Source: Chloroflexi bacterium bin125
Lineage (GTDB): Bacteria > Chloroflexota > Dehalococcoidia > Bin125
Length of the DNA: 64,000 nucleotides
Assembly: GCA_002239025.1 (NCBI GenBank)
Contig: MPNM01000010.1
Location: 55,096-119,095, forward strand
Direction: 5' to 3'
Both the position numbers and the translations under genes were made by a program. The stretch's first letter is position 1. Every line of letters starts with the position of its first letter. Positions 17,825-30,639 of the stretch are shown piece by piece. The notes below the pieces were generated by a model, which was given only the letters and a program-made list of their open reading frames with translations, had not been told where the DNA came from and did not search any database.

Positions 17825-19111
17825 ATGGCTGTCGAAGCGACGACGATTGAGCGGGGTAAGGCGAGCCGCTGGCGGATCAGGCGCATTTACTACGGCTGGT
17901 ACGTGCTGTTTGGCATGGTCGTGGCGCTTGTCGTTGCGGAGGGATTGACGCTTGGATCCCTGAGCGCCTATACCGAGCCGCTGGAGCAGCGCTTTGGATG
18001 GTCTCGGGCTGAGGTCTCGATGGGCTTCTCGGTCACAGTCGGGACGATCGGCCTGTTTGCTCCGATCATCGGGCGGCTGATCGATGTGGTCGGACCGCGG
18101 CGGCTGATGCTGATCGGCGCGCCGTTGTGCGCGGTGGCGTTCGTGTTGCTGGCGTTCATGACGCAGCTCTGGCAGTGGTACGTCTACCTGGGCGTCTCAT
18201 CGCTGGCGCTGGGCTTGGTCGCCTACATGCCGGCCCAGGCACTGGCCGTGCGCTGGTTCGACCGACGCCGCGCGGTCGCGCTGAGCATCATCGGCGCCTC
18301 GGTCTGGATGGGTCAGCTGATCATGCTGCCCCTGGTGCAGCTGATCATCACGAGACTCGGCTGGGGCGACGCGTTTCTCTACTCGGCGATGCTGATCGTG
18401 GGCGCATACATCGTGGCTTTCATCTTCGTCCGCGACCACCCCAGAGAGGGCGAGAGCGACGCGCCGGCGACCACACTTGCCACGGCAGCGCCTGCGCAGC
18501 CGGTCGTGCTCAGCGGGCTGACGATCGGGCAGGCAATCCGCACGCCACTGTTTTGGATGCTCGTGCTGGGGCTGATGCTGCTCTACTTCGTTGTCTTCGG
18601 CTGGTTGTCGCAGGGCGTCCCCTACTACCGCTCGGTCGGCTTCTCCGACACCTGGTCGGCGCAGATCGTATCGCTGACGGCGGGCGGCGCAGTGGTCTGG
18701 CTGTTGACGGCCGGCACGCAGATCGAGCGGTTTCGGCGCCCGGAGCGCGTGGCGTCAATCTGTGCGCTATTCGTCTGCGCATCGCTGATCGTGCTGTATC
18801 TGACCGGCGGCAGTATTCCTGGCGTCAGCGTTGCGGTGGTGTTGTACGTGGTCGGCTTCGCTGCGGCGCCGCCGCTGGAGGGGCTGATGCTATCGCGGGC
18901 GTTCGGACTGAAGAACTTTGCCACGATCATGGGTACGGCGTTCATGTTTCAGACGATCGCGATCGTCTTCTCGCCGTTCATCGCCGGCAGCCTGTACGAC
19001 CGGAACGGCAACTATGACCTGGTGCTACTCATCTATGCGATCTGCGTCGCCGGGAGTTGCCTGGTCTTCATGTTGGCGAGTCGGTTGCCGCAGCCGTACC
19101 GGCACACGTAG
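17825..19111 (+). CDS. MFS transporter
   Basis: A 428-residue major facilitator with about 12 hydrophobic segments. It begins with a basic tail and the Y-Y-G-W-Y-V-L motif common in oxalate/formate-antiporter and monocarboxylate-type carriers, and has the loop 2-3 motif G-R-L-I-D-V-V-G-P-R-R. It probably carries an organic acid. It diverges from the amidohydrolase/CoA-transferase operon across 370 bases, so it could import that operon's substrate, but this is not shown. Confidence 0.88.
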   Translation: MAVEATTIERGKASRWRIRRIYYGWYVLFGMVVALVVAEGLTLGSLSAYTEPLEQRFGWSRAEVSMGFSVTVGTIGLFAPIIGRLIDVVGPRRLMLIGAPLCAVAFVLLAFMTQLWQWYVYLGVSSLALGLVAYMPAQALAVRWFDRRRAVALSIIGASVWMGQLIMLPLVQLIITRLGWGDAFLYSAMLIVGAYIVAFIFVRDHPREGESDAPATTLATAAPAQPVVLSGLTIGQAIRTPLFWMLVLGLMLLYFVVFGWLSQGVPYYRSVGFSDTWSAQIVSLTAGGAVVWLLTAGTQIERFRRPERVASICALFVCASLIVLYLTGGSIPGVSVAVVLYVVGFAAAPPLEGLMLSRAFGLKNFATIMGTAFMFQTIAIVFSPFIAGSLYDRNGNYDLVLLIYAICVAGSCLVFMLASRLPQPYRHT

Positions 19112-19116
19112 ATGTG

Positions 19117-19203
19117 TCAGGTGACGATCAGGATCGCCAGGGTGATGACGGCGAGCGTGAGGAAGAGAGCGTCGGGGAGAAGGCTGGTGCGTCGGGAGTT
19201 CAT
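19117..19203 (-). CDS. Possible 28-residue single-TM peptide
   Basis: A frame from ATG 19203 to TGA 19117 encodes a short basic head (M-N-S-R-R-T-S) followed by an uninterrupted hydrophobic helix (L-F-L-T-L-A-V-I-T-L-A-I-L-I-V-T). The shape suits a small membrane peptide. It lies between the MFS gene and tRNA-Pro. The ribosome site is weak (GGAT), and no family is recognised. Confidence 0.35.
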   Translation of the reverse strand: MNSRRTSLLPDALFLTLAVITLAILIVT

Positions 19204-19326
19204 GTCATCCAGCGATTCCGTCGGGTCGTGAGAATTCCTTCGTAGGAATCCGAGCGTACGGCGGACGGATTTGCGCTGTTCGACGAGGATGTTAGGACTG
19301 TTACGGGAAGGTCAAGGGTGAGAGAG

Positions 19327-19406
<80 letters not shown>

Positions 19407-19430
19407 ACCGATTTAGCTTACTACCAGCCC

Positions 19431-20570
19431 CTACCAGTTAGTGAACGATCCGTCGCGCCGTTTGAGCATCGGGGCGAAGCCTGTGGCCGGTTCTGGATAT
19501 TTCGATGCAGCCTCGGGGTCGAATGTGATACCCCAGCCGGGCTGGTCGGTGGGCAGCGCGTGTCCGTGCTCGAATGGAGTTTGCTGTGGGAAGACGTCCT
19601 CGAGCACGCTGCCCGGCGGCCTGGCCATTTCGAGCACGCCGGCATTGGCCGCTGCAAGCGTGAGATGCGCTCCGGCGGCCGAGGATACAGGGCCGAGCGG
19701 ATTGTGCGGCGCAATCTGGATGTGGTGCGTCTCAGCCCAGCGGGCGATCTTGAGGGCTTCGGTGAACCCGCCGACGAGGCAGAGATCGATGCGCGCGTAG
19801 TCGATAAACTCTTCCTCGATGGCGGTCGCGAAGCCCCACTTGGTGAACCACTGCTCGCCAGCGGCCAGCGGGACGTTGGTGCGTTGACGCAGACGGCGGT
19901 ACGATTCGGGCCGCTCGGAGCGAAGTGCGTCCTCAATGAAGAAGGGATTGACCTCTTCGACCACCTGGCAATAACGAAGCGCATCAGGCGGATCGAGACG
20001 GGTATGCACATCGACGCACAGCTCAAGTTCGGGGCCAAAGTGGGCGCGAACAGCCTCAATCGCCCGGACCGAGCGTCGCACAGCGTCTGAAGGCTCGAAC
20101 GACTCGCCTGTCGTACCGCTCAGTCCCCAGCGAGCAAAGCGCCAGCCATCTGCGACGGTGCGCTCAATGTCCTCGATCAGGGCTGCCGGATCGTCCTCAC
20201 CCTCGTTGTGCGGGTAGCAGTGGATGCGATCGCGGACGAGCCCGCCGATCAGGTTGTAGACCGGCTGACCCAGCAACTTGCCCTTGAGGTCCCAGAGCGC
20301 GAGGTCGATGGCCGAAATCGCGGCCGCGTTGATCCGGTCTGCGGGGAAGAACGAAGCCCGCGCCATGATCTGCCAGAGATGCTCCGTGCGCATCGGATCC
20401 TCGCCGATGACCAGCTCCGAGAATCGCTCAATGCAGGCGGCAATCGGTTGTTCCTGCCAGCTCAGCCCAGACTCGCCAACGCCGTAGGTGCCGTCGTCAG
20501 CGGTGACTGTCACAAACAGGTGAGGTCGCCAGGTCATGATCGGGTAGATGTCGATGCTGGCGATGTTCAT
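19431..20570 (-). CDS. Enolase-superfamily sugar-acid dehydratase (mandelate racemase/galactonate dehydratase-like)
   Basis: A 379-residue enolase-superfamily protein with capping domain and barrel. The three metal ligands are Asp187 (C-V-D-V-H-T-R), Glu213 (F-I-E-D) and Glu239 (A-A-G-E-Q). His189 and His289 (A-P-H-N-P-L-G-P) are placed as in mannonate/galactonate dehydratases, so dehydration of a sugar acid is likely. The exact substrate is not resolved. Its 3' end is 24 bases from the tRNA-Pro gene. Confidence 0.85.
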   Translation of the reverse strand: MNIASIDIYPIMTWRPHLFVTVTADDGTYGVGESGLSWQEQPIAACIERFSELVIGEDPMRTEHLWQIMARASFFPADRINAAAISAIDLALWDLKGKLLGQPVYNLIGGLVRDRIHCYPHNEGEDDPAALIEDIERTVADGWRFARWGLSGTTGESFEPSDAVRRSVRAIEAVRAHFGPELELCVDVHTRLDPPDALRYCQVVEEVNPFFIEDALRSERPESYRRLRQRTNVPLAAGEQWFTKWGFATAIEEEFIDYARIDLCLVGGFTEALKIARWAETHHIQIAPHNPLGPVSSAAGAHLTLAAANAGVLEMARPPGSVLEDVFPQQTPFEHGHALPTDQPGWGITFDPEAASKYPEPATGFAPMLKRRDGSFTNW

Positions 20571-20630
20571 AAGGACAGGCTCTGTCGAGAGTTTCTGGAG
20601 CTCCCCTTTTGGGGGACCTGTGGTTAGACT

Positions 20631-20798
<168 letters not shown>

Positions 20799-20838
20799 GG
20801 ATTATGCGTACCTCCCTCGATGGGGAAGCACTTGAGCG

Positions 20839-21063
20839 TCAGCGACGGTCGTCGCGGCCGTCGTAGATTGGCTCGTTCAGATAGACGTCGCCGTTGCGGA
20901 TCTTGAGATTGAAGAGGCACTTCGGGTCAGTACAGACCCATGCCTTGAAATGCACGGCGGCTCCCTGTCCGCCGAAGTCGGACAGGGGGACCAACACACC
21001 TTTCTCACACTGCGCGCACCTGGGAAATCCACCTTGAATCACGTCGACCGCATCGTTCGCCAT
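20839..21063 (-). CDS. Small zinc-ribbon-like protein
   Basis: A 74-residue protein with two cysteine pairs, C-A-Q-C near residues 16-19 and C-T-D-P-K-C near 44-49, spaced as in a zinc ribbon, followed by a polar C-terminal tail. No enzyme domain is visible; it could bind nucleic acid or protein. It follows the citramalate synthase gene by 139 bases on the same strand. I do not recognise a named family. Confidence 0.65.
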   Translation of the reverse strand: MANDAVDVIQGGFPRCAQCEKGVLVPLSDFGGQGAAVHFKAWVCTDPKCLFNLKIRNGDVYLNEPIYDGRDDRR

Positions 21064-21202
21064 CGCCCCACAACTCCCTTGGGCCGCGCCCGCTCACCGG
21101 CATCCACAGCACAGTCCCGCTCAGCAGCAGCCCACGATGTCCACTGCGCATGCTAGCGCTTGCGAGGTCGGGTCTGCTCAGGTGGCGGATGCCGATCAGC
21201 GA

Positions 21203-22846
<1,644 letters not shown>

Positions 22847-22880
22847 GGATTGAGGTTACAACCGATCAGCGACCGCCATG

Positions 22881-24050
22881 TTAATGGCGGAACAGGCGTT
22901 GACCGGTGAGCGCCATGACGATGCCGTACTGATTGCAGGCGTCAGTCGTGTCGGCGTCGGCGATCGATCCTCCGGGCTGAAGCATGTGAGTGACAGCCGA
23001 GGCCTGCGCGCGGTCGACATTGTCGCGGAAGGGCATGAACGCGTCGTGGCTGAGCACGTTTCGGAACTGTCCGATCCATGCCTGCCGATCCTGCTCGTCC
23101 AGCGGGCCGGTCCAGTTGGTGACCTGCGACTGCAACCGATCGCGCTCGGGTTGCGAGAGCTCGTTCCAGGCGATGTACTGTTCGCGAGCGGCAAATCGGT
23201 CGGGTCGCTTCAGCGCCGAATCGAATTCGAGCCCCAGCACCTGATCGTGCTGCTGCAACATCCATCGGTCGGCCTTGCCACAGGCCAGTCGCGAGCAGTG
23301 AATACGGGACTGTTGTCCCGCGCCGAGTCCAATCACCTGACCATCGGCGGCGACGCAGACCGAGTTCGACTGCGTGTAGCGCAGCGCGACCGTCGCAAGC
23401 AGCAAATCGCGTTGAACGTCCTCGGGAAACTCCTTCAAGTCAGTGACAGGATTGTCGAACGCCGATTGGTCAATTGTTTTGCGGTCTAGCGGCTGATCCA
23501 TGCGAATGCCGAAGTGATCGCGGGATTCAACCTCGGGCGCAGAAACCTCAGGGTCGCCTTGCAGGATGAGGTATCGACCGCCCTTCTTCTTCGACAGGAT
23601 GTCGAGTGCACTCGGTTCGTATCCGGGTGCGATAATCCCGTCCGAGACTTCGCGCCGGAGGAAACGGGCGAGTGATTCGTCAACCACGTCCGAAGCGGCG
23701 GCGAAGTCGCCATAGGCGCTGACCAGATCGCCGCCGCGCGCGCGGACGTAGGCTGCTGCGACGGGTGAGAGCTCCAGCTTCTCCACCTCATATGAGCGGG
23801 CCAGCCGGTCAGAAAGCGGCAGTCCGATCGCGGCGCCGGCGGGGGAGACGTGCTTGTAGGACGCGGCCGATGGCTGCTCAAGGGTCTGCCTGAGTTCTTG
23901 CACGAGGTTCCAGGCGCTCATCGCGTCGAGCAAGTTGATGTATCCCGGCTGACCGTTGAGTACTTCGAATGGCCACTCGGCGATTGCAGACGCCGACGCC
24001 GGGGTCTGGTGCGGGTTGATGCCGTAGCGCAGCGCAATTGATTCGGTCAT
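22881..24050 (-). CDS. purH: Stand-alone AICAR transformylase (PurH C-terminal domain only)
   Basis: A 389-residue protein equivalent to the AICAR formyltransferase part of bifunctional PurH: it starts L-R-Y-G-I-N-P-H-Q, has the catalytic pair Lys66-His67 (Y-K-H-V-S-P-A-G) and ends T-G-Q-R-L-F-R-H. The N-terminal IMP cyclohydrolase (MGS-like) domain is absent, so ring closure to IMP must come from another protein. The ATG at 24050 is chosen because it begins the conserved domain; an upstream in-frame start at 24101 would overlap the epimerase gene by 32 bases. Confidence 0.87.
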   Translation of the reverse strand: MTESIALRYGINPHQTPASASAIAEWPFEVLNGQPGYINLLDAMSAWNLVQELRQTLEQPSAASYKHVSPAGAAIGLPLSDRLARSYEVEKLELSPVAAAYVRARGGDLVSAYGDFAAASDVVDESLARFLRREVSDGIIAPGYEPSALDILSKKKGGRYLILQGDPEVSAPEVESRDHFGIRMDQPLDRKTIDQSAFDNPVTDLKEFPEDVQRDLLLATVALRYTQSNSVCVAADGQVIGLGAGQQSRIHCSRLACGKADRWMLQQHDQVLGLEFDSALKRPDRFAAREQYIAWNELSQPERDRLQSQVTNWTGPLDEQDRQAWIGQFRNVLSHDAFMPFRDNVDRAQASAVTHMLQPGGSIADADTTDACNQYGIVMALTGQRLFRH

Positions 24051-24069
24051 CGTGTTCAGGCGGCCCAGC

Positions 24070-24951
24070 TCATGCAACCAGGTCCTGCAGTGCGGCGTCA
24101 ATTTCGGTGAACTTGAATCGATAGCCCAGATCCAGTGTGCGTGTCGGCAGGATGCGCTGTGATGCGAGCAGGACGCTCGCGCCTTCGCCCAGCATCAGCT
24201 TGAGCGCGAGCGGCGGCACCGGCATCAGAGCCGGACGGCCTAGCGCTCGCCCCAATGAGCTGGAAAACTCTCGATTGCGTACCGGATTCGGCGCGGTGAG
24301 ATTGATCGCGCCCTCAACTTGATTGTTCTCAAGCGCATGCAGGATGACGCCGACCGCGTCGTCGATGTGGATCCAGCTCCACCAGGCGCGACCAAGACCA
24401 ATTGGTCCGCCCAGACCTAGCCTGAATGGGAACAGCAATTGCGGCAGCGCGCCGCCCTCGGTGGACATCACGATGCCCAGTCGGGCGTTGACCGTGCGTA
24501 CCTCGGCTCCTTGCGCTTCCGCCTCCCAATCCACACAGAGTTGCGCCAGGAAGTCATCACCGGCGGGCGCCGACTCAGTTGACTCGCGTTCGACCTGATT
24601 GCCGTAGTAGCCGATCGCCGAGGCGCTGATCAGCACGCTCGGCTTCTCTCCCGCTTCCTGGATTGCTGTCACGACCCGTCGCGTCGTATCGATTCGGCTG
24701 TTGCGCAGGGCTTCTTTGCGGGCCTTGCTCCAACGCTGATCGACGATGCCCTCACCTGCCAGATGAACAACGCCGGCGGCGCCCGAGACGGCGTCGGTGA
24801 GGCCGTCCCAGTTGGTCCAGTTGACGCCCGACAAGGCGCTGTGAGCGCGAGGATTGCGCGAGACCGCCGTGACGCTGACGCCCCGCTGTCGAAGTTGACC
24901 GACGAGTGCGCCACCAATCAGACCGCTAGCGCCGGTAATGACTACGTGCAT
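24070..24951 (-). CDS. TIGR01777-family NAD-dependent epimerase-like protein
   Basis: A 293-residue extended-SDR protein of the YfcH/TIGR01777 family: N-terminal G-A-S-G-L-I-G nucleotide loop, H-L-A-G-E (about 68-72), S-A-S-A-I-G-Y-Y-G at the active site, and a C-terminal DUF1731-like tail. The biochemical role of the family is unsettled. It lies 19 bases upstream of purH on the same strand. Confidence 0.87.
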   Translation of the reverse strand: MHVVITGASGLIGGALVGQLRQRGVSVTAVSRNPRAHSALSGVNWTNWDGLTDAVSGAAGVVHLAGEGIVDQRWSKARKEALRNSRIDTTRRVVTAIQEAGEKPSVLISASAIGYYGNQVERESTESAPAGDDFLAQLCVDWEAEAQGAEVRTVNARLGIVMSTEGGALPQLLFPFRLGLGGPIGLGRAWWSWIHIDDAVGVILHALENNQVEGAINLTAPNPVRNREFSSSLGRALGRPALMPVPPLALKLMLGEGASVLLASQRILPTRTLDLGYRFKFTEIDAALQDLVA

Positions 24952-24976
24952 GTGGTCGCCCCTCTCGGAACAGCCG

Positions 24977-25513
24977 TTAGCCGCCCATGTTCGGTCGAAC
25001 TGGATCGAGGCCGTGCATCCCGCGGATCAGGTTGATCTCGCCGCGATGCCCGTTCAAGTGCGTACAGAGGTGCAATGTGATCGACTGACCCAGGGTCTCG
25101 GTGTTCTCGCCAAGCTGGACCTCACGAGCCAGATCGTCGTCGGAGAGGGAGTCGAGAAACGCGTGCGTCGACTCATTGACGGCGTCCTGGTAGGCCCAGA
25201 AGGCGTCCATGTCGCCGATCGCCACGGCCGACGCTTCCTCAGTCGACTGTCCGGTGCCGAAGCCGCGCTCGGGAAGTCCAGTCTTGTCCGCCCAACTGCC
25301 CTCACGCCAGATCTCCTGCTTACCCTGCCAGGCGCCCTGCACCAGCAGATCCTCGACTCGAGCCGCGTGCCAGAGCACCCAGGCGACCGAGTGAGACTCG
25401 CCATCCGGGACGAAGTGAAGCTGCTCGGCCGTCTGCCCGCTGCGGGCATCGCGGAAGCCGCCGTGAATGAAACTGAGCATGTCCTTGATGTAGCCAACGG
25501 CAGAAGCGCTCAT
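24977..25513 (-). CDS. DinB-family protein
   Basis: A 178-residue four-helix-bundle protein of the DinB/YfiT superfamily, with metal-ligand His residues visible in V-L-W-H-A-A-R-V-E-D and in H-L-N-G-H-R-G-E. Members include thiol-dependent transferases and proteins of unknown function. Its start overlaps the stop of the gene at 25510-26106 by four bases (ATGA). Confidence 0.83.
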   Translation of the reverse strand: MSASAVGYIKDMLSFIHGGFRDARSGQTAEQLHFVPDGESHSVAWVLWHAARVEDLLVQGAWQGKQEIWREGSWADKTGLPERGFGTGQSTEEASAVAIGDMDAFWAYQDAVNESTHAFLDSLSDDDLAREVQLGENTETLGQSITLHLCTHLNGHRGEINLIRGMHGLDPVRPNMGG

Positions 25514-26106
25514 GTGGTGGGTCCTTTCAGTTCGTCGTCGGAGTCAGGCTCCGAGTCGGGCGAGGCAGGCGAGTCGGCGTCGTTGCGATCCGCATCGGCC
25601 AGCAACTGTTCGAGTTGTTCCATGATCTGCGGATCGAGCGGGCCCGGCGAATCAGGGTCATCCGAACGGCCGGCCTCGGTCTCAAGCTCTCCGGCGCTTG
25701 CCGGCTCTGCTTCCACGTCGAGGGCGTCTGCCTCGAAACCAAAGGCCTTTGACAGTTCCTCGGCGACTCGCGGATCGAGTCCACCTGCTTCAGCCAAGCG
25801 CTGCGCGAGCTCGCGCAATTGGTCCTCGCTCACGCCCATCGATGTCAACGTTTCGCGCACGAGTCGCTGCACTTCCTCGTGATCTTGCCGGATCAGTGCG
25901 TCGGCCAGCTCGAGCTGCGTCTCGATCGCTCGAAAGCCGACGCGCCGCTGCGCGTCGTCGCGCTGGAGCAGCGTCGACATCAGACGCGTGAACAGCGTCG
26001 TCGTCCGTGCGATGCGCATGCGGTCGTCGGGATGCTCGGGGAAGTCGCCGGTGACGGAGACTTCAAAGCCCGTGGTCTTGTCCCTGGCGACATATTGCTC
26101 GGCCAT
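25510..26106 (-). CDS. Hypothetical protein with acidic C-terminal tail
   Basis: A 198-residue protein I do not recognise. The first 125 residues look like a short beta region followed by helices rich in Arg, Gln and Leu. The rest (about 130-198) is a disordered tail rich in Asp, Glu, Ser and Pro. It is coupled by an ATGA overlap to the DinB gene downstream and lies 18 bases after the alpha/beta hydrolase, so the three are probably co-transcribed. Confidence 0.7.
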   Translation of the reverse strand: MAEQYVARDKTTGFEVSVTGDFPEHPDDRMRIARTTTLFTRLMSTLLQRDDAQRRVGFRAIETQLELADALIRQDHEEVQRLVRETLTSMGVSEDQLRELAQRLAEAGGLDPRVAEELSKAFGFEADALDVEAEPASAGELETEAGRSDDPDSPGPLDPQIMEQLEQLLADADRNDADSPASPDSEPDSDDELKGPTT

Positions 26107-26124
26107 GACTCGATGTTACGCCAG

Positions 26125-27081
26125 TCAGATCGCGGCGGCGTCGGTAAGGAATTCCGACACGGCATCGATGAAGCCCGGTGTGTTCTGCGAGTGAACGTTG
26201 TGTCCACAATCCGGTACTTCGACTAGCCGAGCATTGGGCAAGTCGGATACGAATCGCGCAGCGGCGTCAGCTTCGAGGATGTTGCTGGATTCGCCGCGGA
26301 CGAGCAGGGTGGGTCCGGCAAACTGGTGAAATCCGTCGGCGACGTCGCGTCGATCACCCTGAGGCCGGCGGAAGCCGGGATCGTGCAGGATCCTGTCCGA
26401 CTTGGCCACATACTTGCCGTCGGATCGATGTACGAGGTTGTACTTCGCCGTCCGCTCCATGTGCTCGCGCGAGCGGAACGGATCGTAAGCCGCGACGCGA
26501 TCGATGAACTCGTCGAGGTGTTCAAACTCGACATTACGCACGACGAAGTTACGAATCTGTTCTGCGCCACGCTGCGAGACCTCTGGACCTACGTCAACCA
26601 ATACGACAGCGCGCGGCAACGAGGGTTCACGTGCGGTCAGGCTCATCGTGACCATGCCGCCCATCGAGTGACCCATCACGATTGGACGGTCATGCGCCTC
26701 TTCATGGATCAGCTGCAGCGCATCCGAGGCCATCTGATCGGGGCCATAAGCGGCGTCGCGGGCCCACTCGGAGTCTCCGTGTCCTCGCTGATCGGGCGCG
26801 ATGATGTGAAATCGGTCGGCCAGGTGCAGCGCCACCAGATCCCAGCTATGCGCCGACTGATTGCCGCCGTGCAGCAGCACGATGGTCGGATTGGCTGGGT
26901 CGCCCCACTCAAGCAAGTGCAGTCGGAGGTGATTGATCACCGCGTTGCGAGAGACATAGCGAACCTGGTCGGTATGCGAGATACCGAGGTCCGCGGCGGA
27001 TTCGCAAAGCGACGCGAACTCTTCCGTCTGAGTCAGGTCAACGGCGTCGGCGGTCGGAGCAAATGTGTTCAGGTAGGGCAC
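26125..27081 (-). CDS. Alpha/beta hydrolase
   Basis: A 318-residue hydrolase-fold protein with oxyanion strand L-L-H-G-G-N, nucleophile elbow G-H-S-M-G-G and a final G-H-N-V-H-S that supplies the catalytic His. It starts at GTG 27081. Close relatives include esterases, C-C hydrolases and haloperoxidase-like proteins, and the substrate cannot be assigned. It is the first gene of a probable operon with the unknown protein and DinB. Confidence 0.87.
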   Translation of the reverse strand: MPYLNTFAPTADAVDLTQTEEFASLCESAADLGISHTDQVRYVSRNAVINHLRLHLLEWGDPANPTIVLLHGGNQSAHSWDLVALHLADRFHIIAPDQRGHGDSEWARDAAYGPDQMASDALQLIHEEAHDRPIVMGHSMGGMVTMSLTAREPSLPRAVVLVDVGPEVSQRGAEQIRNFVVRNVEFEHLDEFIDRVAAYDPFRSREHMERTAKYNLVHRSDGKYVAKSDRILHDPGFRRPQGDRRDVADGFHQFAGPTLLVRGESSNILEADAAARFVSDLPNARLVEVPDCGHNVHSQNTPGFIDAVSEFLTDAAAI

Positions 27082-27220
27082 GGTCGCGATTTCGTGGGCT
27101 GATCTGGAAGTACTGAGGCAGTCTACCGCGGGATGTAGCTAGCCTAGGGTTGCCATCTTCGTCATTGCCGCGCTCCGCCGCGACATTCTCGAATCGATGA
27201 CACGTCAAGTTCCGAACTCA

Positions 27221-27253
27221 GCGAGATACCCGTGGCAAGCGCGGGTATGACGG
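27221..27253. repeat. Short palindromic repeat (GAGATACCCG...GCGGGTATGAC)
   Basis: The same 33-base hairpin repeat occurs at 51901-51933 in this orientation and at 28164-28196 inverted. This copy ends 22 bases before the sulfurtransferase start. The rest of 27082-27275 shows no gene. Confidence 0.85.
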
Positions 27254-27275
27254 ATACAAGCGACAGGAGTCACTC

Positions 27276-28148
27276 ATGACCTTCGAACACCCCGAATACC
27301 TGGTCTCAACCGACTGGCTGGCAGCGCATCTCAGCGACCCAGATGTCCGCGTCTTTGAATCGACCGTTTTCCTACGACCTCGCGACGGCGGCAGTTATCG
27401 CGTGGAGTCGGGACGGGCCGAGTATGAATCAGGACACATTCCAGGCGCCGGATACCTCGATCTGCAGGCCGACTTCTCCGACAACAGCCAGCGCCTGCGC
27501 TTCATGATGCCCTCCGCTGAGGAGTTCGCCGACGCTGCCGGCCGACACGGGATTTCCGAGACGTCGAAGCTGGTCCTGTACGACCGCCTCGGCTCCATGT
27601 GGGCGGCGCGCTTGTGGTGGATGTTCCAATCGATGGGTTGCAAGAATGCTGCAGTGCTCGATGGCGGTTGGAGTCGGTGGTCCAGTGAAGGGCGGGAAAC
27701 GTCAACTGACGAAGCGACGTACACACCAGCAACGTTCACTCCAACCGAGGATGCCGCACGCTTCGCCGACCTGGCCGAGGTCAACGCGTTCGTTGAATCG
27801 GGCGGCAGTTGCCTGATCAACGCGCTAGGCCGCGACCAGCACTCCGGCGCCGACGGCGGTCGGACCTATGGGCGCGCAGGGCACATCCCAGGATCAACAA
27901 ACGTCCCCGCGATGGAGCTGATTGATCCGGACACCGGCCTGTATCGATCGTCAGGAGATCTCGCCGAGATGTTCGCCAGCGTCGCGCCCGACAAGTCGCA
28001 GCGAGTCGTGACGTACTGCGGAGGCGGGATCGCGGCGTCGAACGACGCACTCGTGCTGAGTCTGCTGGGCTACGAGGATGTCGCCGTGTACGACGCGTCG
28101 ATGTCGGAGTACGCGGCTGACGAGTCGCTGCCGCTTGTCGTGGACTGA
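27276..28148 (+). CDS. Thiosulfate/3-mercaptopyruvate sulfurtransferase
   Basis: A 290-residue two-domain rhodanese. The N-terminal domain is structural. The C-terminal domain carries the catalytic Cys248 in V-V-T-Y-C-G-G-G-I-A-A-S. The loop is C-G-G-G-I-A, not the C-R-x-G-V/I-T of classical thiosulfate enzymes, so donor preference is uncertain. An AGGAG site is eight bases before the ATG. The gene is bracketed by inverted copies of one short repeat. Confidence 0.9.
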   Translation: MTFEHPEYLVSTDWLAAHLSDPDVRVFESTVFLRPRDGGSYRVESGRAEYESGHIPGAGYLDLQADFSDNSQRLRFMMPSAEEFADAAGRHGISETSKLVLYDRLGSMWAARLWWMFQSMGCKNAAVLDGGWSRWSSEGRETSTDEATYTPATFTPTEDAARFADLAEVNAFVESGGSCLINALGRDQHSGADGGRTYGRAGHIPGSTNVPAMELIDPDTGLYRSSGDLAEMFASVAPDKSQRVVTYCGGGIAASNDALVLSLLGYEDVAVYDASMSEYAADESLPLVVD

Positions 28149-28163
28149 GGAATCCGAGCACCT

Positions 28164-28196
28164 CGTCATACCCGCGCTTGTCGCGGGTATCTCGCT
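28164..28196. repeat. Short palindromic repeat, inverted copy
   Basis: Reverse-complement copy of the repeats at 27221-27253 and 51901-51933, starting 16 bases after the sulfurtransferase stop. Confidence 0.85.
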
Positions 28197-28283
28197 GTCA
28201 CCTGCACGATCGTTTGCGTGGAACCCGCCAACAATGCACGACATTGAGCGGCAGTGACAACATTGAGGCTCGGCCGGGGAGTG

Positions 28284-28331
28284 GGACCCCCTCAGCCTTC
28301 GGCAGTTCCCCCTGCAAGGGGGAGCGGGGAG
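28284..28331. repeat. Palindromic C/G-rich repeat
   Basis: The sequence GACCCCCTCAGCC..CGGCAG followed by TTCCCCCTGCAAGGGGGAG resembles the repeat at 45348-45395 and, in the other orientation, those at 20631 and 45266. It lies just beyond the 3' end of katG, where it may also act as a hairpin terminator. Confidence 0.7.
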
Positions 28332-28353
28332 TAGGGGGCGGCGACTCAGATCG

Positions 28354-30522
<2,169 letters not shown>

Positions 30523-30639
30523 TCAATGCGCCTCGCCGAGCGCCAAACTCCGCTCCAGTGATTTACTTCCGCGGCACGCTCGACGGTAGTTGTACTGACA
30601 CAACGTGAGCTTATCTCAGAGTAGGCCAGAAGGCCTGAG

